A stretch of DNA of 64,000 nt from Cupriavidus sp. P-10 (GTDB lineage: Bacteria; Pseudomonadota; Gammaproteobacteria; Burkholderiales; Burkholderiaceae): NCBI RefSeq assembly GCF_003402535.2, contig NZ_AP025170.1, positions 2,170,001 through 2,234,000 on the forward strand. The letters are read 5' to 3'. The notes under the pieces are model-generated. The model was not told the origin of the DNA and did not search any database. It saw only the letters and a list, made by a program, of their open reading frames with translations. Of the stretch, positions 19,170 through 29,163 are shown one piece after another (within the stretch, counting starts at the first letter, position 1; each line of letters opens with the position of its first letter). A program made the position numbers and the translations under genes.

Positions 19170-20267
19170 TCAGGTGAGCGACGTGTCCATGGTGCGGCGC
19201 TCGGATTCCAGGTACTCGCGCGACTGCATCTCGATGATGCGTGACACGGTCCGGTGGAACTCGTTGGCCATCTGCCCCTCTGTGTAGAGTTCGTCAGCCG
19301 GCACTTCCGCCGACATCAGCAGCTTGACCTTGTGGTCGTAGAAGACGTCGATCAGCCAGGTAAAGCGCCGTGCTTCCGACGACATGCGCGGCGTCATGCG
19401 CGGCACGTCGGACAGGATCACGGTATGGAACTGCGAAGCCAGCTCCAGGTAATCGTTCTGCGAGCGCGGCCCGCCGCACAGCGTGGCGAAGTCGAACCAC
19501 ACCACGCCATTGGCCTTGCGCAGCGAGCGCAATTCGCGGTGCTCGATATGCAGCAGCGGGGACTCGTCGGCCACGCCGGCAATCGACGTAAAGGCATCGC
19601 GCAGCGCCGAGTTCGCCTTGGCGTCGAGCGGCGTGTGGTAGGCCTGTACCTGTTCCAGTGCGCGCTTGCGGTAGTCGATGCCGGCATCGACATTGAGCAC
19701 GTCCATCTTCTGCTGGATCAGCGCGATGGCTGGCAGCACACGGTCGCGATGCAGGCCATCCGTGTAAAGCAGGTCGGGCCGGTAGTTCGAAGTCATCACG
19801 AACTGCACGCCGTTGTCGAACAGCTGCTGCAGCAGGCGGTGCAGCATCATCGCATCGGCGACGTCGCTGACGTGGAACTCATCGAAGCAGATCAGGCGGA
19901 ACCGGCGCGCGATGCGCTTGGCCAGTTCGTCGAGCGGGTCCGGGCGGCCGCGCAACTCTTCGAGCTGGCGATGGACCTCGCGCATGAATTCGTGGAAATG
20001 CAGCCGCGTCTTGCGCACCACCGGCACGCAGGTATAGAAGCTGTCCATCAGGAAGGACTTGCCCCGCCCTACCCCGCCCCACATGTAAACGCCCTTGGGC
20101 ACGTCGGGACGGACCAGCAGCTTCTTCAGCGCGTTGTTGCGGCGGCTCTTGTAGGCCACCCATTCGTCGTAGCACTGCTGCAGCCGCGCCACGGCCCGCA
20201 ACTGCGCCTCGTCGGACGTGTAGCCACGCTCCTTCAGTTCCTTCTCGTAGTACTCAGTGACGTTCAT
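19170..20267 (-). CDS. zapE: Cell division ATPase ZapE (AFG1 family)
   Basis: AAA-like ATPase linked to Z-ring stability under stress or low oxygen in E. coli; also called AFG1/YhcM. The 365-aa protein has Walker A GGVGRGKS (64-71) and Walker B LICFDEFHV (about 142-150). Family segments include FHEFMREVHRQL, RPDLLYTDGLHRDRVLPAI and TWLIDVFYDHKVKLLMSAE. It lies between the odh operon terminator and the oxygen-regulated cco cluster, in the same direction as both. Confidence 0.93.
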   Translation of the reverse strand: MNVTEYYEKELKERGYTSDEAQLRAVARLQQCYDEWVAYKSRRNNALKKLLVRPDVPKGVYMWGGVGRGKSFLMDSFYTCVPVVRKTRLHFHEFMREVHRQLEELRGRPDPLDELAKRIARRFRLICFDEFHVSDVADAMMLHRLLQQLFDNGVQFVMTSNYRPDLLYTDGLHRDRVLPAIALIQQKMDVLNVDAGIDYRKRALEQVQAYHTPLDAKANSALRDAFTSIAGVADESPLLHIEHRELRSLRKANGVVWFDFATLCGGPRSQNDYLELASQFHTVILSDVPRMTPRMSSEARRFTWLIDVFYDHKVKLLMSAEVPADELYTEGQMANEFHRTVSRIIEMQSREYLESERRTMDTSLT

Positions 20268-20299
20268 GCTGGGGGCTCACGCGGCACGCGCCGCAAGTG

Positions 20300-20329
20300 A
20301 AAACGGCGCGCCGCTGGTGCGGCGCGCCG
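20300..20329 (-). terminator. Terminator of the odhA-odhB-lpdA operon
   Basis: In minus-strand RNA an 11-bp perfect stem (CGGCGCGCCGC with its complement) closes an ACCA loop and is followed by UUUU, 27 bp after the lpdA stop codon. Confidence 0.8.
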
Positions 20330-20356
20330 GTACTCAAACAATGCGAGGCATGCGCC

Positions 20357-21781
20357 TTACATATTGAGCTGACGCTTGTCGACAGCCAGCGCGGCTTCGC
20401 GCATGACTTCCGACATCGACGGGTGCGGATGGCAGACGCGGCCGATATCTTCGCTGGCGGCCTTGAACTCCATTGCCACCACGGCTTCGGCGATCAGGTC
20501 CGACGCATTGGCGGCAACGATGTGCACGCCGAGGATCTCGTCGGTCTTGGCGTCGGCCAGCATCTTGACGAAGCCTTCCGGATGGCCCATGCCCAGCGCA
20601 CGGCCGTTGGCCATGAACGGGAACTGGCCAGCCTTGAACTCGCGGCCTTCGGCCTTGAGCTGGGCTTCGGTCTTGCCAACCCATGCGATTTCCGGGAAGG
20701 TGTAGATCACCCACGGCACGCAGTTGTAGTCGATGTGCGGCTTCTGGCCGGCGATGCGTTCGGCCACGGCCACGCCTTCGTCTTCGGCCTTGTGCGCCAG
20801 CATCGGGCCGCGCACCACGTCGCCGATGGCCCACAGGCCCGGCACCTTGGTAGCGCAGTGGTCGTCAACCTCGATGAAGCCGCGCTGATCGGCGGCCAGG
20901 CCGACAGCGTCCAGGCCCAGGTTGTCGGTATTGGGCACGCGGCCGACCGACACGATCAGGCGATCGACTTCCAGGGTCTGGGCGGCGCCATCCTTGTCGG
21001 TGTACTTGACGGTGACGCCATTCTTGCCGGTGGTCACTTCGTTCACGTTCACGCCGAGGCTGAACTTCAGGCCCTGCTTGGTCAGCTGCTTCTGGGCTTC
21101 CTTGGCCACGCCTTCGTCGGCGGCGCCCAGGAACGCGGGCAGCGCTTCCAGCACGGTCACGTCGGCACCCAGGCGGCGCCATACCGAGCCCAGCTCCAGG
21201 CCGATCACGCCGGCGCCGATCACGCCCAGCTTCTTCGGCACGGAAGGGAACTTGAGCGCGCCCTCGTTATCGCTGACGAGGTCGTTGTCGACCGTGATAC
21301 CCGGCAGGTGGCGAGCCTTCGAACCGGTGGCGATGATGACCTGCTTGGCGGTCACGACCTCACCGGCGACCTCGACCTGGAAGCCCTCGGCGGTTTTGCC
21401 GACGAACTTGCCGTAGCCCTTGAGCAGCGTCACCTTGTTCTTGCGGAACAGGAACTCGATGCCCTTGGTCATCTTGCCAACGACATCGTCCTTGCGCTTG
21501 AGCATCTTGGACACGTCGACCTTAACGTCGCCCACGGTGATGCCGTGGTCGGCCAGGTGGTGCTGGACGTTCTCGAACTCTTCCGAGGAAGCCAGCAGTG
21601 CCTTGGAGGGGATGCAGCCCACGTTCAGGCAGGTGCCGCCCAGGCGCGGTTCGTTCTTGGGATCGTCGTAGGCGTTGCCTTCGCAGCAGGCCACGTTCAG
21701 GCCGAGCTGGCCGGCGCGGATCGCGGCGATATAGCCGCCGGGGCCGGCGCCGATCACCAGCACGTCGAATTGTTTGCTCAT
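20357..21781 (-). CDS. lpdA: Dihydrolipoyl dehydrogenase (E3) of 2-oxoglutarate dehydrogenase
   Basis: Flavoprotein that reoxidises dihydrolipoyl groups on E2 with NAD+. The 474-aa protein has an N-terminal FAD motif GAGPGG (11-16), the redox-active disulfide CLNVGC (Cys51/Cys56), the NAD-binding [18 protein letters not shown], the second FAD motif [22 protein letters not shown], and the C-terminal His-Glu pair in [13 protein letters not shown]. It is third in the odhA-odhB-lpdA operon, 105 bp after odhB. That gap holds two large hairpins. Confidence 0.97.
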   Translation of the reverse strand: MSKQFDVLVIGAGPGGYIAAIRAGQLGLNVACCEGNAYDDPKNEPRLGGTCLNVGCIPSKALLASSEEFENVQHHLADHGITVGDVKVDVSKMLKRKDDVVGKMTKGIEFLFRKNKVTLLKGYGKFVGKTAEGFQVEVAGEVVTAKQVIIATGSKARHLPGITVDNDLVSDNEGALKFPSVPKKLGVIGAGVIGLELGSVWRRLGADVTVLEALPAFLGAADEGVAKEAQKQLTKQGLKFSLGVNVNEVTTGKNGVTVKYTDKDGAAQTLEVDRLIVSVGRVPNTDNLGLDAVGLAADQRGFIEVDDHCATKVPGLWAIGDVVRGPMLAHKAEDEGVAVAERIAGQKPHIDYNCVPWVIYTFPEIAWVGKTEAQLKAEGREFKAGQFPFMANGRALGMGHPEGFVKMLADAKTDEILGVHIVAANASDLIAEAVVAMEFKAASEDIGRVCHPHPSMSEVMREAALAVDKRQLNM

Positions 21782-21796
21782 GGGAATTCCTTTGTG

Positions 21797-21873
21797 GCGC
21801 CGGCAGCGTGTGCCGGCGCGCGATCAACACTGGAGATGCGCACCGCGCGCGTCGGCGTTGACCGACGCGCGCG
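21797..21873 (-). other. Two GC-rich hairpins between odhB and lpdA
   Basis: Stem 1 (21797-21819) is GCGCCGGCA / TGCCGGCGC with a 5-base loop. Stem 2 (21844-21873) is a 12-bp perfect repeat, CGCGCGCGTCGG / CCGACGCGCGCG, with a 6-base loop. Neither is followed by a T-run, so they look like mRNA stability elements rather than terminators. Confidence 0.65.
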
Positions 21874-21886
21874 CGGGGACCGTCGA

Positions 21887-23140
21887 TTACAGGTCCAGCA
21901 GCAGGCGGGCCGGATCTTCCAGCGCGTCTTTCATGGCGACCAGGCCCAGCACGGCTTCGCGGCCGTCGATGATGCGGTGGTCATAGGACATCGCCAGGTA
22001 GTTCATCGGGCGGATCACGATCTGGCCGTCTTCCACCACCGGGCGATCCTTGGTGGCGTGCACGCCCAGGATGGCCGATTGCGGCGGGTTGATGATCGGG
22101 GTCGACAGCATCGAGCCGAACACGCCACCGTTGGAGATCGAGAAGGTGCCGCCGCTCAGTTCTTCCAGCGACAGCTTGCCGTCACGGGCCTTCACGCCGA
22201 ATTCAGCGATCTTCTTTTCGATGTCAGCCAGGCTCATCTGGTCGGCATTGCGCAGGATGGGCACCACCAGGCCGCGCGGCGAGCCCACGGCGATACCGAT
22301 GTCGAAGTAGCCGTGGTAGACGATGTCGTTGCCGTCGATCGAGGCGTTGATCAGCGGGAACTTCTTCAGCGCGTGCACCGCTGCCTTGACGAAGAACGAC
22401 ATGAAGCCCAGCTTCACGCCGTGTTCCTTCTCGAAGCGGTCCTTGTACTTGTTGCGCAGGTCCATCACCGGCTTCATGTTGACTTCATTGAAGGTGGTGA
22501 GGATGGCGTTGGTCGCTTGCGATTGCAGCAGGCGCTCGGCGATACGGGCGCGCAGGCGGCTCATCGGCACGCGCTCTTCCGGACGGTCGCCCAATGCGGC
22601 GAAGTCGACCGGAGCGGAAACCTGCTGCAGGGCCGGCTTGGCCGCGGCCGGAGCCGGGGCAGCCTTGGCGGCAGGTGCGGGAGCAGCGGCGGCGCCCAGC
22701 ACGTCGCCCTTGGTGATGCGGCCGTCCTTGCCGGTGCCGGCAACCTGGCCAGCCGACAGGCCGGCTTCGGCCATCAGCTTGGCAGCCGACGGCATGGCCA
22801 CGGCGCCAGCGGCGGCCGGGGCAGCTGCAGCGGCCGGTGCCGGGGCGGCAGCAGCGGGAGCCGGGGCGGCGGCTGCGGGGGCAGCGGCGCCGGCGGTGGC
22901 ATCGGTGTCGATCCTGGCGATGATTTCGTCGGCCACGACGGTGTCGCCATCGTTCTTGACGATAATCGACAGGACACCAGCCGACGGGGCCGGCACTTCC
23001 AGCACGACCTTGTCGGTTTCGATCTCGATCAGGATTTCGTCCTGAGCAACGGCTTCGCCCGGTTTCTTCTTCCAGTTGAGCATGGTCGCTTCGGCGACCG
23101 ACTCGGACAGCTGCGGAACCTTGACGTCAACAATAGCCAT
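21887..23140 (-). CDS. odhB: Dihydrolipoyllysine succinyltransferase (E2) of 2-oxoglutarate dehydrogenase
   Basis: Transfers the succinyl group from E1 to CoA. The 417-aa protein has one N-terminal lipoyl domain with the lipoylated Lys44 in [11 protein letters not shown]. An Ala/Pro-rich linker follows (about 85-115), then a peripheral subunit-binding domain ([20 protein letters not shown]) and the catalytic domain with [10 protein letters not shown] (His388) near the C-terminus. One lipoyl domain is normal for SucB. It lies 87 bp downstream of odhA. Confidence 0.97.
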   Translation of the reverse strand: MAIVDVKVPQLSESVAEATMLNWKKKPGEAVAQDEILIEIETDKVVLEVPAPSAGVLSIIVKNDGDTVVADEIIARIDTDATAGAAAPAAAAPAPAAAAPAPAAAAAPAAAGAVAMPSAAKLMAEAGLSAGQVAGTGKDGRITKGDVLGAAAAPAPAAKAAPAPAAAKPALQQVSAPVDFAALGDRPEERVPMSRLRARIAERLLQSQATNAILTTFNEVNMKPVMDLRNKYKDRFEKEHGVKLGFMSFFVKAAVHALKKFPLINASIDGNDIVYHGYFDIGIAVGSPRGLVVPILRNADQMSLADIEKKIAEFGVKARDGKLSLEELSGGTFSISNGGVFGSMLSTPIINPPQSAILGVHATKDRPVVEDGQIVIRPMNYLAMSYDHRIIDGREAVLGLVAMKDALEDPARLLLDL

Positions 23141-23183
23141 GGTTGTGAATTCCTCGTGTTATGCGTGTTGTCTTGATGCCGGC

Positions 23184-23218
23184 CAGCCACGGCGCACCTG
23201 CGCGCGCCACCGTGGCTG
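23184..23218 (-). other. Hairpin between odhA and odhB
   Basis: An 8-bp stem (CAGCCACG / CGTGGCTG) with a GC-rich internal loop in the 87-bp gap. No T-run is present. Confidence 0.45.
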
Positions 23219-23227
23219 CCGCTTGAT

Positions 23228-26080
23228 TTACTTGGTCAGAACAAAGCCCTTGAGCTTGGCGAAGGCAGCGTCCAGCAGCGCCTTCTGTTGCTCGTTGTGC
23301 TTTGCGTAGTAGCCCACCGCCGGCGAAGCCGAGGCGGGACGACCGGCATAACCGAGCTTCTGGCCATCCGTCATGTTTTCCATGATGTAGTGCTGCACGA
23401 AGAACCATGCGCCCTGGTTCTGCGGCTCGTCCTGGCACCACACGATCTCGGTGGCGTTCGGATACTTCTTCAGCTCCGCGGCAACAGCCTTGTGCGGGAA
23501 CGGGTACAGCTGTTCCAGGCGGATGATCGCGGCATCGTTGGCCTCGCGTTCCTTGCGCGTGTTGACCAGGTCGTAGTAGACCTTGCCCGAGCACATGATG
23601 ACGCGCTTGACCTTGCTGGCGTTCAGTTCTTCCTGGTCGGCGATCACGGTCTCGAAGTGACCCTTGGCCAGTTCCGACAGCGACGACACGGCGTCCTTGT
23701 TACGCAGCAGCGACTTCGGCGTCATGATCACCAGCGGCTTGCGGAACAGACGGATCATCTGGCGGCGCAGCAGGTGGAAGATCTGGGCCGGCGTAGTCGG
23801 CTGGCAGACCTGCATGTTGTGGTCCGCGCAAAGCTGCAGGAAACGCTCGATACGGGCCGAGCTGTGTTCCGGACCCTGGCCTTCGTAGCCGTGCGGCAGC
23901 ATCAGGGTCAGGCCCGAGGCGCGGCCCCACTTCACTTCACCCGACGAGATGAACTGATCGATCACGACCTGCGCGCCGTTGACGAAGTCGCCGAACTGGG
24001 CTTCCCAGATCACCAGCGCGTTCGGTTCGGCGGCCGAGTAGCCGTATTCGAAGCCGAGCACGGCTTCTTCCGACAGCACCGAGTCGATCACCGTGAACGG
24101 TGCCTGGTTTTCCGACACGTTCTGCAGCGGCACGTAGCTGCCGGCATCCCAGCGCTCGCGGGCCTGGTCGTGCAGCACGGAGTGACGGTGGGTGAAGGTG
24201 CCGCGGCCGGCATCCTGGCCCGTGATACGCACCGGGTAGCCCGAGGACACCAGCGAAGCGAAGGCCAGGTGCTCACCCATGCCCCAGTCCAGCGGCTGGT
24301 CGCCGCGGCCCATGTTGGCGCGGTCCTTGACGACCTTCTCCACCAGCGGGTGCAACTTCAGCGTCTCAGGCGTGGTGGTGATGCGTTCAGCCAGGCGCTT
24401 CAGTTCGGTCACCGGCACGGCGGTGTCGGCGGCGTCGGTCCACTTGCGGTTCAGGAACGGCATCCAGTCCACGGCGAACTTGTTCTTGAAGTTCGACAGG
24501 ACGGGGTCGGCGGTGTGCTTGCCGGCGTCCATCGCGGCGCGGTACTCCTTGACCTTCTCGTCGCCGAACTCGGCCGGGACCAGCTTCTGCGCGGCCAGCT
24601 TTTCGGCGTACACCTTGCGCGTGCCGGGGTGCTGGCTGATCTTCTTGTACATCAGCGGCTGCGTGACCGCCGGGGTGTCCTGCTCGTTGTGGCCCAGCTT
24701 GCGGAAGCAGATGATGTCGACCACGACGTCCTTGTTGAATTCCATGCGGAAATCAACGGCCAGCTGCATGGCGTACACCACGGCTTCGGGATCGTCGCCG
24801 TTCACGTGCAGCACCGGGGCCTCGATCATCTTGACCACGTCCGTGCAGTACAGCGTCGAGCGGGCGTCGCGCGGGTCGGAGGTGGTGAAGCCGATCTGGT
24901 TGTTGATGACGATGTGCATCGTGCCGCCCGTGCCGTAGCCGCGGGTCTGCGCGAGGTTCAGCGTCTCCATCACCACGCCCTGGCCGGCAAAGGCGGCGTC
25001 GCCGTGCACCTGCACCGGCAGCACTTCCTTGTGGCCGACTTCGCCGCGGCGTTCCTGGCGGGCCTTGGCCGAGCCTTCCACTACCGGGTTGACGATTTCC
25101 AGGTGCGACGGGTTGAACGCCAGCGACAGGTGAACCGGGCCGCCTTCGGTCGAGACATCGCTCGAGAAGCCCTTGTGGTACTTGACGTCACCGGCCGGCA
25201 GGTCGTCGACGTGCTTGCCTTCGAATTCGGCGAACAGGTCGGCGGGCATCTTGCCCAGGGTGTTGACCAGCACGTTCAGGCGGCCGCGGTGGGCCATGCC
25301 GATCACGATTTCCTGCACGCCCTTGGTGCCGGCGCGCTGGATCAGTTCGTCCATCGCGGCGATGAAGCTTTCGCCGCCTTCCAGCGAGAAGCGCTTCTGG
25401 CCGACGTACTTGGTGTGGAGGAAGCGCTCCAGGCCTTCGGCCGCGGTCAGGCGGTCGAGGATGTGCTTCTTCTTCTCCAGCGTGAAGACCGGCTTGGAAC
25501 GCGTGGTTTCCAGGCGCTCCTGCCACCAGCGCTTTTGCGCCTGGTCGCTCACGTACATGAATTCGGCGCCGATGGTGCCGCAGTAGGTTTCGCGCAGGTT
25601 GTTCAGCAGCTCGCGCAGGCTCATCGACTCCTTGCCAAAGTACGTATTGCTGGCATTGAAGACGATGTCGAGGTCAGCTTCGGAAAAACCGTAGAACGCG
25701 GGGTCCAGATCCGGCAGGGGCGGACGCTCCTGGCGCTTGAGCGGGTCCAGGTCGGCCCAGTGCGAACCGATGTTGCGGTAGGCGGCGATCAGCTGGGTGG
25801 CAGCGACGCGCTTGCGGCCCATGTCGGAATCGGCCGAGGCAACGATGGTCTTGATGGGGCCTTGCTTGGCGCGCTCGGCGAACGAGGCAACGATGGGAGC
25901 GTGGGCGACATCCCGGCCGTTCGAGCCGTCGACGGCAGGAACGTTCTGCATGGCGTCGAAATACGAACGCCAGTTGTCGGGAACCGAGGCGGGATTCTGG
26001 AGGTAGGCTTCGTACAGTTCTTCGACATACGGGGCGTTACCGCCGAAGAGGTACGAATTGCTCTGATACTGCTGCATCAT
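23228..26080 (-). CDS. odhA: 2-oxoglutarate dehydrogenase E1 component
   Basis: Thiamine-diphosphate enzyme that decarboxylates 2-oxoglutarate in the TCA cycle. At 950 aa it has the usual length. It begins with the E2-binding N-terminal segment (SYLFGGNAPYVEELYEAYLQ). Further signatures are IGMAHRGRLNVLVNTLGK, YHKGFSSDVSTEGG, FNPSHLEIVNPVVEG, the thiamine-binding region HGDAAFAGQGVVMET and RKLGHNEQDTPAVTQPLMY. The C-terminal transketolase half has GQDAGRGTFTHRHSVLHDQ. First gene of the operon; two adjacent ATG codons (26080 and 26077) could start it. Its leader can form a hairpin that covers the GGAG ribosome binding site. Confidence 0.98.
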   Translation of the reverse strand: MMQQYQSNSYLFGGNAPYVEELYEAYLQNPASVPDNWRSYFDAMQNVPAVDGSNGRDVAHAPIVASFAERAKQGPIKTIVASADSDMGRKRVAATQLIAAYRNIGSHWADLDPLKRQERPPLPDLDPAFYGFSEADLDIVFNASNTYFGKESMSLRELLNNLRETYCGTIGAEFMYVSDQAQKRWWQERLETTRSKPVFTLEKKKHILDRLTAAEGLERFLHTKYVGQKRFSLEGGESFIAAMDELIQRAGTKGVQEIVIGMAHRGRLNVLVNTLGKMPADLFAEFEGKHVDDLPAGDVKYHKGFSSDVSTEGGPVHLSLAFNPSHLEIVNPVVEGSAKARQERRGEVGHKEVLPVQVHGDAAFAGQGVVMETLNLAQTRGYGTGGTMHIVINNQIGFTTSDPRDARSTLYCTDVVKMIEAPVLHVNGDDPEAVVYAMQLAVDFRMEFNKDVVVDIICFRKLGHNEQDTPAVTQPLMYKKISQHPGTRKVYAEKLAAQKLVPAEFGDEKVKEYRAAMDAGKHTADPVLSNFKNKFAVDWMPFLNRKWTDAADTAVPVTELKRLAERITTTPETLKLHPLVEKVVKDRANMGRGDQPLDWGMGEHLAFASLVSSGYPVRITGQDAGRGTFTHRHSVLHDQARERWDAGSYVPLQNVSENQAPFTVIDSVLSEEAVLGFEYGYSAAEPNALVIWEAQFGDFVNGAQVVIDQFISSGEVKWGRASGLTLMLPHGYEGQGPEHSSARIERFLQLCADHNMQVCQPTTPAQIFHLLRRQMIRLFRKPLVIMTPKSLLRNKDAVSSLSELAKGHFETVIADQEELNASKVKRVIMCSGKVYYDLVNTRKEREANDAAIIRLEQLYPFPHKAVAAELKKYPNATEIVWCQDEPQNQGAWFFVQHYIMENMTDGQKLGYAGRPASASPAVGYYAKHNEQQKALLDAAFAKLKGFVLTK

Positions 26081-26403
26081 GGGACGCTCACTATTCTCCG
26101 GGTATGCCGGAGTTCAGCGGGTTATTCAACCTTCCGCGACACGGCTTGACCGGTTAGCGGATCGCAAACAACTCTTGGGAGCCCAACGGAGGAGATCCTG
26201 CGCAAACGGCACCACAGGGATGCCGCATGTGCTGGCTTCCTCACAAGGCCCGAAAGGGCAAGTTGTGCGGGGAAGGACCTAAGTCTTCACGGCGGTAAGA
26301 ATAGCATGTTTGCCTACACGGGATGTGGACTTTTCGCGATGCGAAACTTCATCGCACGGCAATTCACATCGTCATCGGCGTTTTAGCAACAACCGCACAA
26401 CAA
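26081..26403 (-). promoter_or_regulatory. odhA (sucA) leader with a ribosome-binding-site hairpin, possibly the sucA RNA motif
   Basis: A candidate -10, TATTCT preceded by TGC, lies at 26303-26298 and would give a leader of about 210 nt. Close to the start codon, CTCCGG pairs with CCGGAG across a 5-base loop (26096-26112), placing the GGAG ribosome binding site in a stem. A conserved sucA RNA motif is known in Burkholderiales in this location; that this sequence belongs to it is inference, because I could not run a covariance search. The rest of the 323-bp gap holds no gene. Confidence 0.5.
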
Positions 26404-27159
26404 CTAGACGCGCGGCTCTATCTGATCGACGGCATCGGTAATCAGCCCGTCCAGTCCCCAGCCTAGTAATTGCGCTGCCTTTGCCGGGTCGTTCACGGTA
26501 TAGCTGAGGACTCGGTAGCCAGCCGCGTGCGCGGCCGCAATGACGCCCTCGTCCAGCTCGCGGTAGTTCGTATCGAGTGCCACGCAGCCCAACCGGCGCA
26601 GCCGCTCAAGCCAGTCGCCCGGCAGCTTGTCGAGCAGCAGCGCGCGCGGCAGCGCGGGCGCCACGCGCGCGGCCGCGGCCAGCGCCTCTTCCGAGAACGA
26701 CGACAGCAGCGGCGGCACCGCGGCGCCAGCCCAGAGCGCCACGGCATCGAGCGCCACCGCGGCGCCGGTGCGGACTTCGGTGCCGGGCACCGGCTTGATC
26801 TCGATATTGACCAGGAAGCCATTGGCCTGCGTATAGCGGGCGATGGCTGCCAGCGTCGGCACCGGCTCGCCGGCCCAGGCCGGGCTATGCCAGCTGCCTG
26901 CATCCAGCAGCGCCAGTTCGCCCAGCGTCAGCGCATCGACCCTGCCCTTGCCGCTGGTGGTGCGGTCGAGCGTCGCGTCGTGCATCAGCACCGGCTTGCC
27001 ATCGGCCGACAGCTTGACGTCGAATTCGAACATCCGGTATCCGAAGCCCGCGCCGTGGCGAAACGCGGCGAGCGTGTTCTCGGGCGCCAGCTTGCCCGCG
27101 CCGCGGTGCGCGATGTGGCGCGGGTACGGCCAGGTCTTGGTATCTGCGATGTCTGCCAT
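26404..27159 (-). CDS. ugpQ: Glycerophosphodiester phosphodiesterase
   Basis: Hydrolyses glycerophosphodiesters to glycerol-3-phosphate and an alcohol in the cytoplasm. The 251-aa GDPD-family protein has the catalytic HRGAGKLAPENTLAAF near the N-terminus, FEFDVKLSADGKPVLMHDATLDRTT with the metal and catalytic His residues, and NIEIKP. Its ATG is 1 bp after the ugpC stop, so it is the last gene of ugpBAECQ. The likely role is to feed scavenged phosphodiesters into phosphorus and carbon metabolism. Confidence 0.94.
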   Translation of the reverse strand: MADIADTKTWPYPRHIAHRGAGKLAPENTLAAFRHGAGFGYRMFEFDVKLSADGKPVLMHDATLDRTTSGKGRVDALTLGELALLDAGSWHSPAWAGEPVPTLAAIARYTQANGFLVNIEIKPVPGTEVRTGAAVALDAVALWAGAAVPPLLSSFSEEALAAAARVAPALPRALLLDKLPGDWLERLRRLGCVALDTNYRELDEGVIAAAHAAGYRVLSYTVNDPAKAAQLLGWGLDGLITDAVDQIEPRV

Positions 27160-27160
27160 G

Positions 27161-28264
27161 TCAGGCCTCGATGCGCTTGCCGGTATCCGACGCGAAGAAA
27201 TGCAGGTGGTCGGGCGATGAGGTCACTGGCAGGCGGTCCCCGGCGCTCACCCTGGCATGGCTCTCCAGCCGCACCACCACTGGCTGGCCGCCGAGCGAGC
27301 CGTACGCGAACGAATCGGCGCCGAGCGCCTCCACCACGCGCACATCGACTTCGGCGATGGCTTCGTGCGCGGCGCACGGCTCGATATGTTCCGGCCGCAG
27401 CCCCAGCAGGGCCTGTTCGGGCAGGTGCAGCCCCATCGGCAGGTGACCCAGCGTGGCGGTGGCGCTATCGGCGCCCTCCTTTGCCACCACGCGCATCTGC
27501 GCGGCACCATTGCCCCCGTTATTGCGCACCACCGGGATCAGGTTCATCGGCGGCGAGCCGATAAAGCCTGCCACAAAGGTGCTGGCCGGCCTGGAATAGA
27601 CTTCCAGCGGCGTGCCGATCTGCTCCACGCGGCCGGCGTTGAGCACCATCATGCGGTCGGCCAGCGTCATCGCCTCGACCTGATCGTGCGTCACATACAG
27701 GCTGGTAGTGCCGAGGCGGCGATGCAACTCCTTCAGCTCCAGCCGCATCTGCACGCGCAGCTTCGCGTCCAGGTTGGACAACGGCTCGTCGAACAGGAAC
27801 ACCGCCGGCTCGCGCACGATCGCCCGGCCCATGGCCACGCGCTGGCGCTGCCCGCCCGACAGCTGGCGCGGCTTGCGGTCGAGCAGTGGCGACAACTCCA
27901 GGATGCCGGCGGCATGCTCCACCCGCTGCTGGATCTCGGCCTTGGCCATGCCGCGGATCTTCAGCCCGTAGGCCATGTTGTCGTACACGCTCATGTGCGG
28001 GTAGAGCGCGTAGTTCTGGAACACCATGGCGATGTCCCGCTCGGCAGGCTCCAGGTTGTTGACGACCTTGTCGCCGATATGGATTTCGCCGCCGGTGATG
28101 GTTTCCAGCCCCGCCACCATGCGCAGCAGCGTGGACTTGCCGCAGCCCGAAGGGCCGACGATGACGATGAATTCGCCGTCGGCGATTTCCATGTCGATGC
28201 CGTGTACCACCTGGGTACCGCCGGCGTAGGTTTTCTGAACGTTGCGAAGCGACAGTTTTGCCAT
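27161..28264 (-). CDS. ugpC: sn-glycerol-3-phosphate ABC transporter, ATP-binding subunit
   Basis: ATPase of the Ugp importer. The 367-aa protein (ATG at 28264; upstream codons are non-conserved) has Walker [10 protein letters not shown], the signature [14 protein letters not shown], Walker [14 protein letters not shown] and the switch His in [17 protein letters not shown]-terminal TOBE/MalK-type regulatory domain follows (about 240-367), consistent with control by cytoplasmic regulators. It lies 39 bp after ugpE. Confidence 0.95.
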   Translation of the reverse strand: MAKLSLRNVQKTYAGGTQVVHGIDMEIADGEFIVIVGPSGCGKSTLLRMVAGLETITGGEIHIGDKVVNNLEPAERDIAMVFQNYALYPHMSVYDNMAYGLKIRGMAKAEIQQRVEHAAGILELSPLLDRKPRQLSGGQRQRVAMGRAIVREPAVFLFDEPLSNLDAKLRVQMRLELKELHRRLGTTSLYVTHDQVEAMTLADRMMVLNAGRVEQIGTPLEVYSRPASTFVAGFIGSPPMNLIPVVRNNGGNGAAQMRVVAKEGADSATATLGHLPMGLHLPEQALLGLRPEHIEPCAAHEAIAEVDVRVVEALGADSFAYGSLGGQPVVVRLESHARVSAGDRLPVTSSPDHLHFFASDTGKRIEA

Positions 28265-28303
28265 TGCTGTTGTCCTGCGCGCGCGCGGGTAGCGCGCCAC
28301 GCC

Positions 28304-29152
28304 TTATTTTTCGGTTTCGACCAGGCCCTTGACGAACCACTTCTGCATCAGCACCACCACCACCGCCGGCGGGACCATCGCCAGCATTACCGTGGCCATC
28401 ACCAGGTTCCAGTCGGTGGCGGCATCGCCCGAGCGCGAGATCATCTGCGTCACGCCCACCACCACCGGCGTCATCGACTTCTGCGTGGTGATCAGCAGCG
28501 GCCACAGGTACTGGTTCCAGCCGTAGATGAACTGGATCACGAACAGTGCGGCGATGCTGGTGCGCGACAGCGGCAGCACCACGTCCCAGAAAAAGCGCAG
28601 CGGTCCGGCGCCGTCGATGCGCGCGGCCTCCGCCAGTTCATCGGGAATCGTCAGGAAGAACTGGCGGAACAGGAAGGTCGCCGTCGCCGAGGCGATGATC
28701 GGGATGGTCAGCCCGAAATAACTGTCGAGCAGCCCGAGGTCCGACACCACCTTGTAGGTCGGCAGGATCCGCACCTCCACCGGCAGCATCAGCGTGATAA
28801 AGATCAGCCAGAAGAAGGTCTTGCGCAGCGGGAACTTGAAATAGACGATGGCAAAGGCCGAGATGATCGAGATCGCGATCTTGCCCAGCGCGATGCCCAG
28901 CGCCATGATCAGGCTGTTCTTCATCATGGTCGTGACCGGCGAGGCGGCCTCGCCCACGCCCTGGAACAACACGGTGCGATAGTTCTCGATCAGGTGGCTG
29001 CCGGGGATCAGCGTCATCGGCGCATCCAGCACTTCTTCCGCGGTCAGTGTCGACGCCACGAAGGTCAGGTACACCGGGAACACCACCACCACGATGCCGA
29101 AGATCAGCACCACATGGGTCAGGAAATCAAGGAAAGGACGTCGTTCTACCAT
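28304..29152 (-). CDS. ugpE: sn-glycerol-3-phosphate ABC transporter permease UgpE
   Basis: Inner-membrane permease of 282 aa with about six helices. The EAA loop reads ELAEAARIDGAGPLRFFWDVVLPLSRTS, represented here by its core EAARIDGAGPLRFFWDV, which docks on UgpC. A conserved N-terminus (RRPFLDFLTHVVLIFGIVVV) and the C-terminal KWFVKGLVETEK also fit UgpE. It follows ugpA by 11 bp. Confidence 0.93.
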   Translation of the reverse strand: MVERRPFLDFLTHVVLIFGIVVVVFPVYLTFVASTLTAEEVLDAPMTLIPGSHLIENYRTVLFQGVGEAASPVTTMMKNSLIMALGIALGKIAISIISAFAIVYFKFPLRKTFFWLIFITLMLPVEVRILPTYKVVSDLGLLDSYFGLTIPIIASATATFLFRQFFLTIPDELAEAARIDGAGPLRFFWDVVLPLSRTSIAALFVIQFIYGWNQYLWPLLITTQKSMTPVVVGVTQMISRSGDAATDWNLVMATVMLAMVPPAVVVVLMQKWFVKGLVETEK

Positions 29153-29163
29153 GGCTGCCTCCG

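Noticed and set aside
20297..26149. Two frames of about 950 codons opposite lpdA-odhB and odhA
   Set aside because: Antisense shadows. The real enzymes on the minus strand carry all expected catalytic motifs.
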